A stretch of 64,000 nucleotides of DNA from Mesotoga sp. BH458_6_3_2_1 (GTDB lineage Bacteria; Thermotogota; Thermotogae; Petrotogales; Kosmotogaceae). Location of the stretch: assembly GCF_003664995.1 (NCBI RefSeq), contig NZ_JFHL01000018.1, forward strand, positions 1 to 64,000, in the 5' to 3' direction. Position 1 is the stretch's first letter. Each line of letters opens with the position of its first letter. The notes below the pieces were generated by a model that saw only the letters and a list, made by a program, of their open reading frames with translations, was not told the DNA's origin and ran no database searches. The translations under genes and the position numbers were made by a program. This document shows positions 8,907 through 16,581 of the stretch, piece after piece.

Positions 8907-9830
8907 TCACGATAATTGCTCCGAAGCTTCACTCTTTTCTTTGAAGAGTAGATCAAGATGATCCTTAGTTATCAGTTCCGAAGACACCCCTTTCTTTGAG
9001 CAACAATACCGGGCCGCTATCTGACCTCTCAGAACAGATTCTCTTATTGAATACCCATCGAAAAAATAACTGGACAGGAATCCTGCTGCGAGACTGTCGC
9101 CTGCACCATTTGTGTCAACGACTGGCTCGGCTAGTTCAACAGGATCGAAATATTCGATCCCTTTATCATTGCCTACGACACAACCTTTATTTCCCAATCC
9201 ACAGATTACGACTCTATCGCTTCGGATCTCTAGGTATTTTTCGATAAGGAAGGAGGGATCGCTAAAGTTTGTTGAAGAAAAGAATAGTACATCGGCCTCT
9301 CTAACGTAATCTTCTCTGTAGGAATCATCTGGATCTATGACATCTTGAATATCTATCGACAGAGTGAGCCCGGCTTTCTTTAGAGGCCTAAGTAGATTTC
9401 TAGTCCAGTTGACGATGTTAATGTGAGCCAGCTTTGTTCCAGAGAGATAGGATAAAACAGCTTCTGTGTCGACTTCAAGGATCATAGACCCCTTTCCGTC
9501 ATAGAAATTCTTTCGTCCCCCGTCCTTGTACATAAGATTTACGCTTCTCTTTGTTCCCAATGGATCGATTCCCAACAGAGATATATCGATACCCTGATCT
9601 AAGAACACCTCTCGAATGTGCTCTCCAAAATAGTCTTCTCCCACATAACCTATGAAACAGATTCTGTGGCCAAGTCTTCTGAGACTCTGGGATGAATATC
9701 CTCCGGCTTGCCCAATACAGTCGAGATTCTCTCCGAAACTGGTCTCTACCGAGAAATCAACCTCGTTTCCCGATAGATAGACGTTTGTATCGATTCCAAT
9801 AGCTCCGATTACAGCAGCATCGAAAACCAT
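8907..9830 (-). CDS. PfkB-family carbohydrate kinase
   Basis: A 307-residue ribokinase-like kinase. Visible are IGAIGIDTNVYL at the start, the GQAGGYSSQS glycine stretch, GYVGEDYFGEH, and the C-terminal NGAGDSLAAGFL signature with the catalytic aspartate. The substrate is not evident; it is only distantly like the kinase at 4153-5085. It starts six bases after iorB, so it is the last gene of the osmC-iorA-iorB-pfkB run. It has no strong ribosome site of its own and probably depends on translation from iorB. Why a sugar kinase is joined to an indolepyruvate oxidoreductase is unclear. Confidence 0.82.
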   Translation of the reverse strand: MVFDAAVIGAIGIDTNVYLSGNEVDFSVETSFGENLDCIGQAGGYSSQSLRRLGHRICFIGYVGEDYFGEHIREVFLDQGIDISLLGIDPLGTKRSVNLMYKDGGRKNFYDGKGSMILEVDTEAVLSYLSGTKLAHINIVNWTRNLLRPLKKAGLTLSIDIQDVIDPDDSYREDYVREADVLFFSSTNFSDPSFLIEKYLEIRSDRVVICGLGNKGCVVGNDKGIEYFDPVELAEPVVDTNGAGDSLAAGFLSSYFFDGYSIRESVLRGQIAARYCCSKKGVSSELITKDHLDLLFKEKSEASEQLS

Positions 9831-9836
9831 ATTGGA

Positions 9837-10418
9837 TTACTCTCGTCTGGAAAGCCTTCTGAAAAGCTCAAGGTTCTTCGTCAGTAGATCTCCATCCATA
9901 AGGTCCGAGAGAGAACGCTCATAATGATCAACTGAAACTCCTGGAATAAGACCGTCACGGGCTATTCTTCCCATTAACACTACATTTTGCATTCGGGCAT
10001 CCTTCAAATCCTCTTCAAGTTCCCGAATCGCCCTTACATCTCTCTTGCGAGATTCTCTTTCGATATCCTCATTCTTGATCTCTCTCGCCTTTCTCAGTCT
10101 TACATCTAGTGGCTGCCAGACGGTGTCATAGTATACAAGAGTTCCCTTTTCTTTCAAGTAATCCACCATACCCCTAAGAGCCTCATGACGTTCAAGGGCT
10201 ATTACCATATCGGCAGTATGCTTCATTATCAGAACGGAGTTAACGCTGCTCCCAATTCTGAGGTGAGAAGAAACCATCCCACCTCTCTGTGCCAATCCAT
10301 GGGTGTCGGCACCAATAGCTCTTTGTCCGGAGTGATCAACTGCTCTAAGCAATGCCTCGCTTAGCAATCCTATTCCCTGACCACCAACTCCAGTGATGTA
10401 AATATCAAATTTCTTCAT
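9837..10418 (-). CDS. iorB: Indolepyruvate ferredoxin oxidoreductase, beta subunit
   Basis: A 193-residue gamma-type subunit of a 2-oxoacid:ferredoxin oxidoreductase. The start FDIYITGVGGQGIGLLSEAL is the family glycine motif, followed by HGLAQRGGMVSSHLR, which is typical of IorB. It works with IorA to oxidise arylpyruvates from aromatic amino acids to aryl-acyl-CoA, passing electrons to ferredoxin. A longer frame reaches back to 10529 but lies inside iorA. The ATG at 10418 follows the iorA stop by 13 bases and has AAGGATGTGAG before it, so it is the chosen start. Confidence 0.88.
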   Translation of the reverse strand: MKKFDIYITGVGGQGIGLLSEALLRAVDHSGQRAIGADTHGLAQRGGMVSSHLRIGSSVNSVLIMKHTADMVIALERHEALRGMVDYLKEKGTLVYYDTVWQPLDVRLRKAREIKNEDIERESRKRDVRAIRELEEDLKDARMQNVVLMGRIARDGLIPGVSVDHYERSLSDLMDGDLLTKNLELFRRLSRRE

Positions 10419-10431
10419 TATCTCACATCCT

Positions 10432-12300
10432 TCACTTGTCATCGGGGACAATTGCTTCTGATGGGCACGTCTGAATACACGATCTGTCTCCGATGCAGAG
10501 ATCTTTTTGAACCCATATTGATCCATCATCGGCTATCTGGTAGCTTGGGCATGCGAAGTCACTGACACAAACAAGTTTTCGATTGCATTTCTCGCTTACC
10601 CGGACAGGGTTCGGAAGAGGTCGGCCCTTTCTCCGAAGTTCACGTGAAAATTTCAGCATACAGGGATGCTTCGCGATGATCACCTTGAATCCCTCTTCTT
10701 CAAGAGCTTCTTCAACGAATCGAGTTAACTTTGACTGGTTGTAAGTATCGACTTCTCGGATATTCTCTACTCCAAGTCCCTCTAGGACCTGTCTTACAGG
10801 GATTTTTTGGGTCACCTCTCTAAAATTACGGCCGACAGCCGGGTGATCTTGATGACCCGTCATGGCTGTTGTGCCATTTTCCATAATTATCAGAGTGAAA
10901 TTGTGCTTGTTGAAAATAGCGTTTATTATTCCCGGCAATCCTGCGTGGAAGAAAGTTGAATCTCCGAGAAAAGCCACAACTCTTCTAGAATTGTTGAACA
11001 GGGAAAGGCCAGAAGCCGTGCCACTTGAATGACCCATGCAGAGTAGCACTTGGCCAATTTTGTAAGGCTCCAGGTAACCCAGCGTGTGACATCCGATATC
11101 TGCTACTGTGATGTCGGAGTCTTTCAGCGCTTTCTTTATTGAATGGAATGCGGATCGGTGGCCGCAACCAGGGCACATTTGTGCCGGTCTTGGTGTCAGT
11201 TCAACTCCTTTAATTCTTGGTTTGGAAGGTTCAACAAGATCTTGCCAGGTCTTTGACAGGACTTCTTCAACCTTATCAGGAGTGTATTCTCCGATCCAAT
11301 CTTCAAGGTCCAACTTCCCGATGATTTTAGTCTTCAGTCCGTTGTCATAAGCAATGGCTTTGGCTTCTTTCTCAATAAGATTGTCAAGCTCTTCAAGTAT
11401 TTTGACCTCTTCATGAGAAGAGAGAAAATCTACAATTTCCTTTTCCGGAAGTGGGTGAACAATTCCCAATTTAAGGATGTCGGGTCGTGTATCCGACGAG
11501 CCGATAACGTCTAGAAGTGATAGGTAGGGAGCCCCAGCTGTTATTATTCCTCTTGAAGTGTCAGTGCCTTCTATGACTCTGTTCAAACAAGAAGCTTGGG
11601 CCATTCTTCTAAATTCTTCGAGTTTTTTCAGTGCTCTTCGTTTCATTTTCAGAGCATCGGCTGTAATTGGAACATACGGCCCGTTTTCAACTCCGAATTT
11701 CGGCTTATTATCTCGGTCATGAGTATTCAGCTTTCCAAACGATACCCTTTCTTTGGCATGACACACGTGAGTCGAAAGCCTCACAATAATCGGCATGTGC
11801 AAATTTTGCGAAAGTCTCGATGCTTCGAGAAACATCGAGTAGGCTTCGGAAGGAGTTGAGGGTTCCAGAACTGGTACGTAGGAAAGATGAGCTATATGAC
11901 GATTGTCTTGTTCATTCTGGGATGAATTTGCCCCGGGATCATCACCAAGCACAACAACCATGCCTCCGATGAGTTCCATCAGAGAAAGTTGAACGAAAGT
12001 ATCGGCTGCCACGTTTAGTCCGACGCTCTTGAAGAACACACACGAAAGATGACCATTGATAGAAGCTCCAAAGGCAACCTCTGTGGCAACCTTCTCGTTT
12101 ACTGAAAATTCGAAGTACATTGGATTTCTTTCCGCGGGGATCGAAGCTATTGCAGCTGCAATCTCTGGAGTGGGAGAGCCGGGGTATGATGTAACCGCCC
12201 TGACTCCCGCTTCCAGCATACCTCTCACAACCGCGGTGTTTCCCATCATAATTTCTGAACCGCTATTTGGAGACAAGAGCATCTCACCCATTTTCTTCAT
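10432..12300 (-). CDS. iorA: Indolepyruvate ferredoxin oxidoreductase, alpha subunit
   Basis: A 622-residue subunit. The N-terminal part is a pyruvate-oxidoreductase domain (GNTAVVRGMLEAGV, SYPGSPTPEI). The middle carries the TPP part with CPGCGHRSAFHSI and GDSTFFHAGLPGIINA. The C-terminus is a ferredoxin-like tail, but its cysteines are unusual: CIGDRSCIQTCP in place of a full CxxCxxCxxxCP, and a further loose set (C-x5-C-x5-CP) just before it. Together with IorB it degrades transaminated aromatic amino acids anaerobically in the cytosol. The ATG has AGAGGTGGG upstream. It follows osmC after 32 bases. Confidence 0.9.
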   Translation of the reverse strand: MKKMGEMLLSPNSGSEIMMGNTAVVRGMLEAGVRAVTSYPGSPTPEIAAAIASIPAERNPMYFEFSVNEKVATEVAFGASINGHLSCVFFKSVGLNVAADTFVQLSLMELIGGMVVVLGDDPGANSSQNEQDNRHIAHLSYVPVLEPSTPSEAYSMFLEASRLSQNLHMPIIVRLSTHVCHAKERVSFGKLNTHDRDNKPKFGVENGPYVPITADALKMKRRALKKLEEFRRMAQASCLNRVIEGTDTSRGIITAGAPYLSLLDVIGSSDTRPDILKLGIVHPLPEKEIVDFLSSHEEVKILEELDNLIEKEAKAIAYDNGLKTKIIGKLDLEDWIGEYTPDKVEEVLSKTWQDLVEPSKPRIKGVELTPRPAQMCPGCGHRSAFHSIKKALKDSDITVADIGCHTLGYLEPYKIGQVLLCMGHSSGTASGLSLFNNSRRVVAFLGDSTFFHAGLPGIINAIFNKHNFTLIIMENGTTAMTGHQDHPAVGRNFREVTQKIPVRQVLEGLGVENIREVDTYNQSKLTRFVEEALEEEGFKVIIAKHPCMLKFSRELRRKGRPLPNPVRVSEKCNRKLVCVSDFACPSYQIADDGSIWVQKDLCIGDRSCIQTCPSEAIVPDDK

Positions 12301-12332
12301 AAGATCCCACCTCTCGACAAGATTGTCGCTTA

Positions 12333-12731
12333 TCAGTCAAAACTCACTTCCCAGACTATTTCTGCCACGCTGGAAACGGTTTTGTATACTGAACAGTATT
12401 TTGTTGCAAGCTCAAAAGACTTCTCAACTGAACTTCTGTGAGATAGATCTACTCCCTTTATCCCGACCTTTATCTCGCATAGCTTGAGAGTGGTAGGGAC
12501 TTGTTCTCTCTTTTCTCCCCATACTTCAATATCTGCAGCAGTGAAGTCAATTCTCTTTTTGTTAAGAATATCAAGGAATGTAGCATGTAAGCACGATACC
12601 AAACTCATTAGCAGCAGGTCGTAAGGTGCCGCACCGTCTGAACCGATTTTCACTTTGTAGTCGAAATCCGTTATTCCTGTCCCGGTGAAGCCTTCTGTGA
12701 ACTTGACCTTCACATGAACTTTACTTCCCAT
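12333..12731 (-). CDS. OsmC/Ohr-family peroxidase-like protein
   Basis: A 132-residue OsmC-type protein. The two reactive cysteines of the family are present, in VSCLHATFLDIL and ATKYCSVYKTV. The SDGAAPYDLLLMSL stretch before the first cysteine is also characteristic. Members reduce organic hydroperoxides with thiols. The start is the ATG at 12731, which directly follows AAAGGAGGTACAAA; a frame beginning at 12785 would include that ribosome site and is unlikely. It is the first gene of the leftward run with iorA, iorB and a PfkB kinase, so it may protect the oxygen-sensitive oxidoreductase. That last point is inference. Confidence 0.85.
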   Translation of the reverse strand: MGSKVHVKVKFTEGFTGTGITDFDYKVKIGSDGAAPYDLLLMSLVSCLHATFLDILNKKRIDFTAADIEVWGEKREQVPTTLKLCEIKVGIKGVDLSHRSSVEKSFELATKYCSVYKTVSSVAEIVWEVSFD

Positions 12732-12979
12732 TTTGTACCTCCTTTGGTTAAGATGCACTATATTGAGTAAACCAACATCATCCAAAATAGCCGTCAGCTG
12801 GAAAAGACCAAAACAGAAGAGCTGCAGTCTATATCTATTTCAGATGGCCTTACCAAACTGCGAGCGAATTGCCTAATGATAATCAATCTTAACATTCAGC
12901 TGTCCAGAAGAAATTGTACACTGGCTAACCTAGCACATTGCTGGAAGTCAAAGGTAAAATACTCTCAGGGAGGTGCCTT

Positions 12980-13948
12980 ATGAGTCTCGGTGCGCTGTTC
13001 AATTCATATCTATATCATGGCAATTCTCTGAAGAAGCGCTTCTTTGAGGGGTGGTATTTCAAGTTTGTTGACAAGAGAAAAGAAAAGTCCTTTGCAGTAA
13101 TTCCAGGCGTCTCAACAGGTTCCTCAAAAAACGAATCGCATTCTTTTATCCAGTTCCTTTCAGGTAACAGAAATGAATCAGGAAATTTCACTTATCCCTT
13201 CAAGGATTTTCATTCGGACACAAAGCGATTCGCAGTCGAAATCGTAGATAACTACTTTTCAACAGAAAGAGTGAGTCTCAATATGAAGAATGAGAAAGTC
13301 AAGATCGCTGGAGAGATCAAGATAATACACCCTTACCTCTGGCCCGTAAGATTCTACTCCCCGGGAATTATGGGCCCGTTTTCATTTGCTCCTTTCATGG
13401 AGTGCTATCACGGTGTCGTCAGCATGGACCACTCTCTGGAGGGAGAAGTTGAAGTGAGTGGAGAAGTAATAAATCTATATGGCGGAAAGGGTTATATAGA
13501 GAAGGATTGGGGAAGATCCTTTCCAGAAGCATGGGTCTGGATGCAGAGCAACAACTTCGATCATGCCAGGACGTCGTTTATGTTATCCATAGCAACGATT
13601 CCTTGGTTAGGGAGAAGTTTTACTGGTTGTCTGTGTGCCTTTCTTTGTAAAGGAGAGCTTTACAGATTCACTACCTATAAGGGAGCAAGAATCAACAGAG
13701 TTGATACATCCGGTGATAGGATTTCAGTTGAGTTGAAGCAGAGAGAATTTACGATACATGTGGATGCCAGGAAGACTTCTGGTGCGCAGCTTATTTCGCC
13801 GGTACAGGGTAGTATGAGTGGCAAGATCGACGAGTCGTTGACATCCGAGATTCATCTGAAAGTATACGAAGGCAACACACTTCTCTTTGAAGGTACCGGG
13901 ACCAATTCTGGACTGGAAGCTGTAGGAAAACTGAAGCTAAAGGATTAG
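12980..13948 (+). CDS. Tocopherol cyclase-like protein
   Basis: A 322-residue protein resembling the tocopherol cyclase-like family (PF14249). Supporting marks are KRFFEGWYFKFVD near the start, SFIQFL, GPFSFAPFMECYHG in the middle and KGYIEKDWGRSFPEAWVWMQ, all recalled as conserved in these lipocalin-like beta proteins. Bacterial members have no demonstrated cyclase role, and no tocopherol pathway is expected here, so function is open. The ATG at 12980 follows CAGGGAGGTGCC; an upstream in-frame TTG at 12938 lacks a ribosome site. It stands alone on the plus strand. Confidence 0.75.
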   Translation: MSLGALFNSYLYHGNSLKKRFFEGWYFKFVDKRKEKSFAVIPGVSTGSSKNESHSFIQFLSGNRNESGNFTYPFKDFHSDTKRFAVEIVDNYFSTERVSLNMKNEKVKIAGEIKIIHPYLWPVRFYSPGIMGPFSFAPFMECYHGVVSMDHSLEGEVEVSGEVINLYGGKGYIEKDWGRSFPEAWVWMQSNNFDHARTSFMLSIATIPWLGRSFTGCLCAFLCKGELYRFTTYKGARINRVDTSGDRISVELKQREFTIHVDARKTSGAQLISPVQGSMSGKIDESLTSEIHLKVYEGNTLLFEGTGTNSGLEAVGKLKLKD

Positions 13949-14130
13949 TTTACAGGAATAAACATCTATTTTGGTTGATTTGAAGACAATTGTCAGACTA
14001 AGATTTGACTTCGTCGATGCCAGAAATTTTCTACGAAAAATACGACCCACTTCAAAGATGAAGGACATCCTTTTTATTGAGGATGCCCTTCTTAAGATGG
14101 TCTTTATTACAAAACTTTTCAAGATTGCCA

Positions 14131-14961
14131 TTAGCCACTTCTCTTCAGCACACCCTTTCTCTTCGCCCATGATTCCATTCTTCTGAAGAAAAGAAGACCT
14201 GACGGGAGGAGAAGAGCACCAAGAAAGATTAAGGGCCAAACATCATTACTCATCTCGGGCATGCTCTTACCTTCAAGAATCGATGCGCGCATGCCTCTCA
14301 ACGCGTAAGTAGCGGGAGATAGCTTTCCGACCTGTTGCATCCAAAATGGCAGAACGTCGATTTCATAGTAGACTCCCGAGAACATCAGAAGCAAGGCTTG
14401 AAAAATGTGCACAACCTGCACTCCCTTTTCCGGAGAAATTAATGGCAACACTGCAGCAACTATTCCCAATCCTACAAATGAGAAGCTTGATACTGCAAGA
14501 ATTCCAGCTGCTGACAGGAGATTGGCACTACTCAGGTCCAGATCAAAGAAGACCGAGACAACTAGCAGAATGAGTCCACTTCTCAGGATTCCATAGAGAA
14601 TGGCGTAGCCGCAAGTACTCAGTAGATGCGTTGCCCTCCTAACAGGTGCCATAAACGTGTACTCGATTGTCTCTTCCCATCTTTCCCAGGCGACGGTCTC
14701 TGCAACTATTTCGAAGAGAATAGAGAGATATCCCCAGAGTATGGAACCAAGTAACATATAGAGGATCAAATAGCTCGTGTTAAGCTTAGTTCCAGAAAAC
14801 GACTCGACTCCCTTTCCGATGAAACCCATTGTCACCGAGTTTGCCATAGTGTAGACAAAGAAAACAACTTCCCATTTCCAGTATCTCTTGGTGAAATTGA
14901 AATTGCGTTCGATAAAGGCCCAGGAGGCGCGAAGCTCTCGGGCCAGCGCCTTTCCACTCAT
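14131..14961 (-). CDS. ABC-2 type exporter permease
   Basis: A 276-residue membrane protein with about six predicted membrane segments, beginning around residue 30. The ETVAWERWEETIEYTFMAPV stretch and the C-terminal SGVYYEIDVLPFW loop are typical of ABC-2 permeases of the drug, peptide or polysaccharide export class. Its start overlaps the end of the ATPase gene by four bases (ATGA), so it is the second half of one exporter. It is the last gene of the transcript starting near 16360. The cargo is not stated by sequence; the mini-ORFs upstream make peptide export an attractive guess. Confidence 0.88.
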   Translation of the reverse strand: MSGKALARELRASWAFIERNFNFTKRYWKWEVVFFVYTMANSVTMGFIGKGVESFSGTKLNTSYLILYMLLGSILWGYLSILFEIVAETVAWERWEETIEYTFMAPVRRATHLLSTCGYAILYGILRSGLILLVVSVFFDLDLSSANLLSAAGILAVSSFSFVGLGIVAAVLPLISPEKGVQVVHIFQALLLMFSGVYYEIDVLPFWMQQVGKLSPATYALRGMRASILEGKSMPEMSNDVWPLIFLGALLLPSGLLFFRRMESWAKRKGVLKRSG

Positions 14962-15752
14962 GCCGATTCTACCTCCTGATACTCTGCCTCCTCGATACTC
15001 ATACCTGTAAACTCCAGAAAAACATCTTCAAAGCTTGGATTATCGACCTTTCCAAGAAGCTGTTTTTTCAATTCGGCCGGTCGCCCCGAAGCAACGATTC
15101 TTCCAAGATGAATGATAGCCACGTAATCGCAAAGCTTCTCAGCTTCATCCATATCGTGTGTTGTCAGAAGCATAGTTGTATTCATTGTTTGTTTGACATC
15201 TCTAATCATATTCTGAACATCCCTCTTCGCTCTGGGATCGAGACCTGTGGTTGGCTCGTCGAGCAAGAGCATTCTTGGTTCTGTCATGAAGGCTCTCACG
15301 ATTGCCACCTTCTGTTGCATTCCTCTCGAGAAATCTTCGAGCGGATCCTTGAGCCTCTTCAGATCCAGGCCGAATTTCTCGGAGAGAAAGTTTATCTTCT
15401 TCAATGCTTCACGTCTCGGTATTCCGTAAAGGCCCGCAGAAAAACTGAGGTTCTCTACGGCAGACAGCTTTCTAAAGAAGCTAGCCTCTACCGAGACCCT
15501 GTTTATCATTCTTTGAATGGCCACGGAATCGCTGACCGAATCGAATCCGAAAATGGATATACTTCCCCTATCGGGTATCAAGAGTGTTGAGGCGATCCTA
15601 ATGAAGGTCGACTTTCCCGAACCGTTGGGACCGAGAAGACCGTATATCTCTCCTTCCTTTATTCTCAAACTGACTCCTTTTAGTGCTCTTACTTCTTTTC
15701 GATTCTTCTTGAAAGTCTTCACAATATTATTGGCAAGCAAAGCGTCTGCCAT
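14958..15752 (-). CDS. ABC-2 type exporter ATP-binding protein
   Basis: A 264-residue ATPase with Walker A GPNGSGKST, signature DFSRGMQQK, Walker B MLLLDEPTTGLD and the H-loop TTHDMDEAE. This is the CcmA/DrrA-type exporter group. The GTG/ATG region is clear: ATG at 15752 has GAAGGTGAG just before it. It forms an operon with the permease at 14131-14961, overlapping it by four bases, and is preceded within 12 bases by the mini-ORF ending at 15765. The ATPase itself is ordinary; its leader is not. Confidence 0.92.
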   Translation of the reverse strand: MADALLANNIVKTFKKNRKEVRALKGVSLRIKEGEIYGLLGPNGSGKSTFIRIASTLLIPDRGSISIFGFDSVSDSVAIQRMINRVSVEASFFRKLSAVENLSFSAGLYGIPRREALKKINFLSEKFGLDLKRLKDPLEDFSRGMQQKVAIVRAFMTEPRMLLLDEPTTGLDPRAKRDVQNMIRDVKQTMNTTMLLTTHDMDEAEKLCDYVAIIHLGRIVASGRPAELKKQLLGKVDNPSFEDVFLEFTGMSIEEAEYQEVESA

Positions 15753-15764
15753 TTTCTCACCTTC

Positions 15765-15866
15765 TTAAAGATAATGAGGTCTGCTGAATTTGCTTTCAAT
15801 TTCCACTTTCTGTCTTTCAACTAGTCCGTCTATAAAAACGTTTCTTGAACCTCGTAATCTCTTCAT
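15765..15866 (-). CDS. Mini-ORF 4 of 4, 33 residues, next to the ABC ATPase
   Basis: Reads MKRLRGSRNVFIDGLVERQK then 13 more residues ending SRPHYL. The ATG at 15866 has AAAAGGAG seven bases upstream and the stop lies 12 bases before the ATPase start, where a fresh ribosome site occurs. It is basic at the start and has no clear membrane segment. No family recognised. It is the closest of four consecutive small frames, all with good ribosome sites. Confidence 0.5.
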   Translation of the reverse strand: MKRLRGSRNVFIDGLVERQKVEIESKFSRPHYL

Positions 15867-15891
15867 TATGATTCTCCTTTTGTAAGCTGTT

Positions 15892-15996
15892 TCACTTCGG
15901 GAAGTCCATGAAACTTTCCGGTCTGTAAATGAAGGGTGGAAGTGCTGCGATGTCGTTTTCTCTCTTCTTTCTCGGCGAACTTATTACTATAAACAT
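15892..15996 (-). CDS. Mini-ORF 3 of 4, 34 residues
   Basis: Starts MFIVISSPRKKREND and ends ESFMDFPK. The ATG at 15996 follows CAAGGGGGTAAAT. A short hydrophobic start, then a KKRE patch, then an aromatic and proline-rich tail (LPPFIYRPESF). It ends 25 bases before mini-ORF 4. No family recognised. A 91-codon TTG frame overlaps it in another register, so it needs experimental support. Confidence 0.45.
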   Translation of the reverse strand: MFIVISSPRKKRENDIAALPPFIYRPESFMDFPK

Positions 15997-16049
15997 ATTT
16001 ACCCCCTTGATCTTCCGGAGAACATGGCCCCTTATGATGATCGAGGCTT

Positions 16050-16145
16050 TCAGTGGTTGTTGCGCCCAGTTCCCCTCTCTTTCGGTGTCTCCAACTCTTC
16101 TCTTTGATTTCTCGTATTCCTTTCATCAGATACTCTTTCAAACAT
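16050..16145 (-). CDS. Mini-ORF 2 of 4, 31 residues
   Basis: Starts MFERVSDERNTRNQREELET and is extremely hydrophilic, ending GTGRNNH. The ATG at 16145 follows TGGGAGGTGAGCAGA, a strong site. It begins 22 bases after the terminator's T-run, so it is reached only when transcription reads through. An alternative TTG start four bases later opens a different 91-codon frame ending at 15866. Confidence 0.4.
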   Translation of the reverse strand: MFERVSDERNTRNQREELETPKERGTGRNNH

Positions 16146-16166
16146 TCTGCTCACCTCCCAATAGCC

Positions 16167-16204
16167 AAAAAAAAGGACCGTGGCTTCTACTCGCCACGGT
16201 CCTT
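16167..16204 (-). terminator. Internal terminator or attenuator upstream of the ABC exporter
   Basis: On the minus strand a ten-base perfect stem GGACCGTGGC (read from 16202) and its partner (16175-16184), loop of eight, then eight T residues (16167-16174). It lies between mini-ORFs 1 and 2. GCCACG in codons 23-25 of mini-ORF 1 is complementary to CGTGGC of the first arm, so an alternative pairing is possible. Confidence 0.85.
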
Positions 16205-16219
16205 CATACTTCCTTATCG

Positions 16220-16327
16220 TTATACGATCTTATACCTCACACGACGGAAGAAGGCGTGGCACAGTACGGCATCACCGGATACCCGGTTAAGATAAACGGT
16301 TGCCGGAACTCTCGTTCTAATGGTCAT
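16220..16327 (-). CDS. Mini-ORF 1 of 4, 35-residue leader peptide
   Basis: Starts MTIRTRVPATVYLNRVSGDA and ends RRVRYKIV, with six or more arginines and a single Cys-His pair. The ATG at 16327 follows GGAAGGAGGCATAGTTTG, one of the strongest ribosome sites in the window, about 35 bases downstream of a near-consensus promoter. Fifteen bases after its stop is an intrinsic terminator. That layout (promoter, short frame, terminator, then structural genes) is that of a leader peptide controlling an operon. Confidence 0.55.
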   Translation of the reverse strand: MTIRTRVPATVYLNRVSGDAVLCHAFFRRVRYKIV

Positions 16328-16368
16328 CAAACTATGCCTCCTTCCAAATAAGTCTCTATCGCTGGAAA

Positions 16369-16396
16369 ATTATAGCACAATGAACAAGCAATTCAA
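16369..16396 (-). promoter_or_regulatory. Strong promoter of the mini-ORF/ABC exporter operon
   Basis: Minus-strand TTGAAT (16391-16396), 16-base spacer, TATAAT (16369-16374). The -10 box is a perfect consensus. It is 42 bases upstream of the mini-ORF 1 start. Confidence 0.75.
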
Positions 16397-16581
16397 AGCA
16401 TTTTGTCTAAGATTTTCTAAAGTCAATCTTAATTTTGACAACCTTATTTTGTCATGTGCTAAATAATTGTAGATGGAGCTACGAATCTTGAATCATAGAA
16501 AGGTAGAAAACTTCGTGGACTCAAAAAGGTACTTCAGTCCTTCTAGAACGACTGCGAACGAAAAGGGATAAGGGAAGATCC

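Noticed and set aside
13937-14239. 100-codon minus-strand frame downstream of the ABC permease
   Set aside because: It overlaps the end of the permease in another frame, lacks a ribosome site and shows no homology.
15866-16141. 91-codon TTG frame upstream of the ABC ATPase
   Set aside because: The SD spacing favours the ATG at 16145 over the TTG, and two other frames in the stretch have their own ribosome sites. Its composition is highly charged with no core. It remains the main alternative to mini-ORFs 2 and 3.
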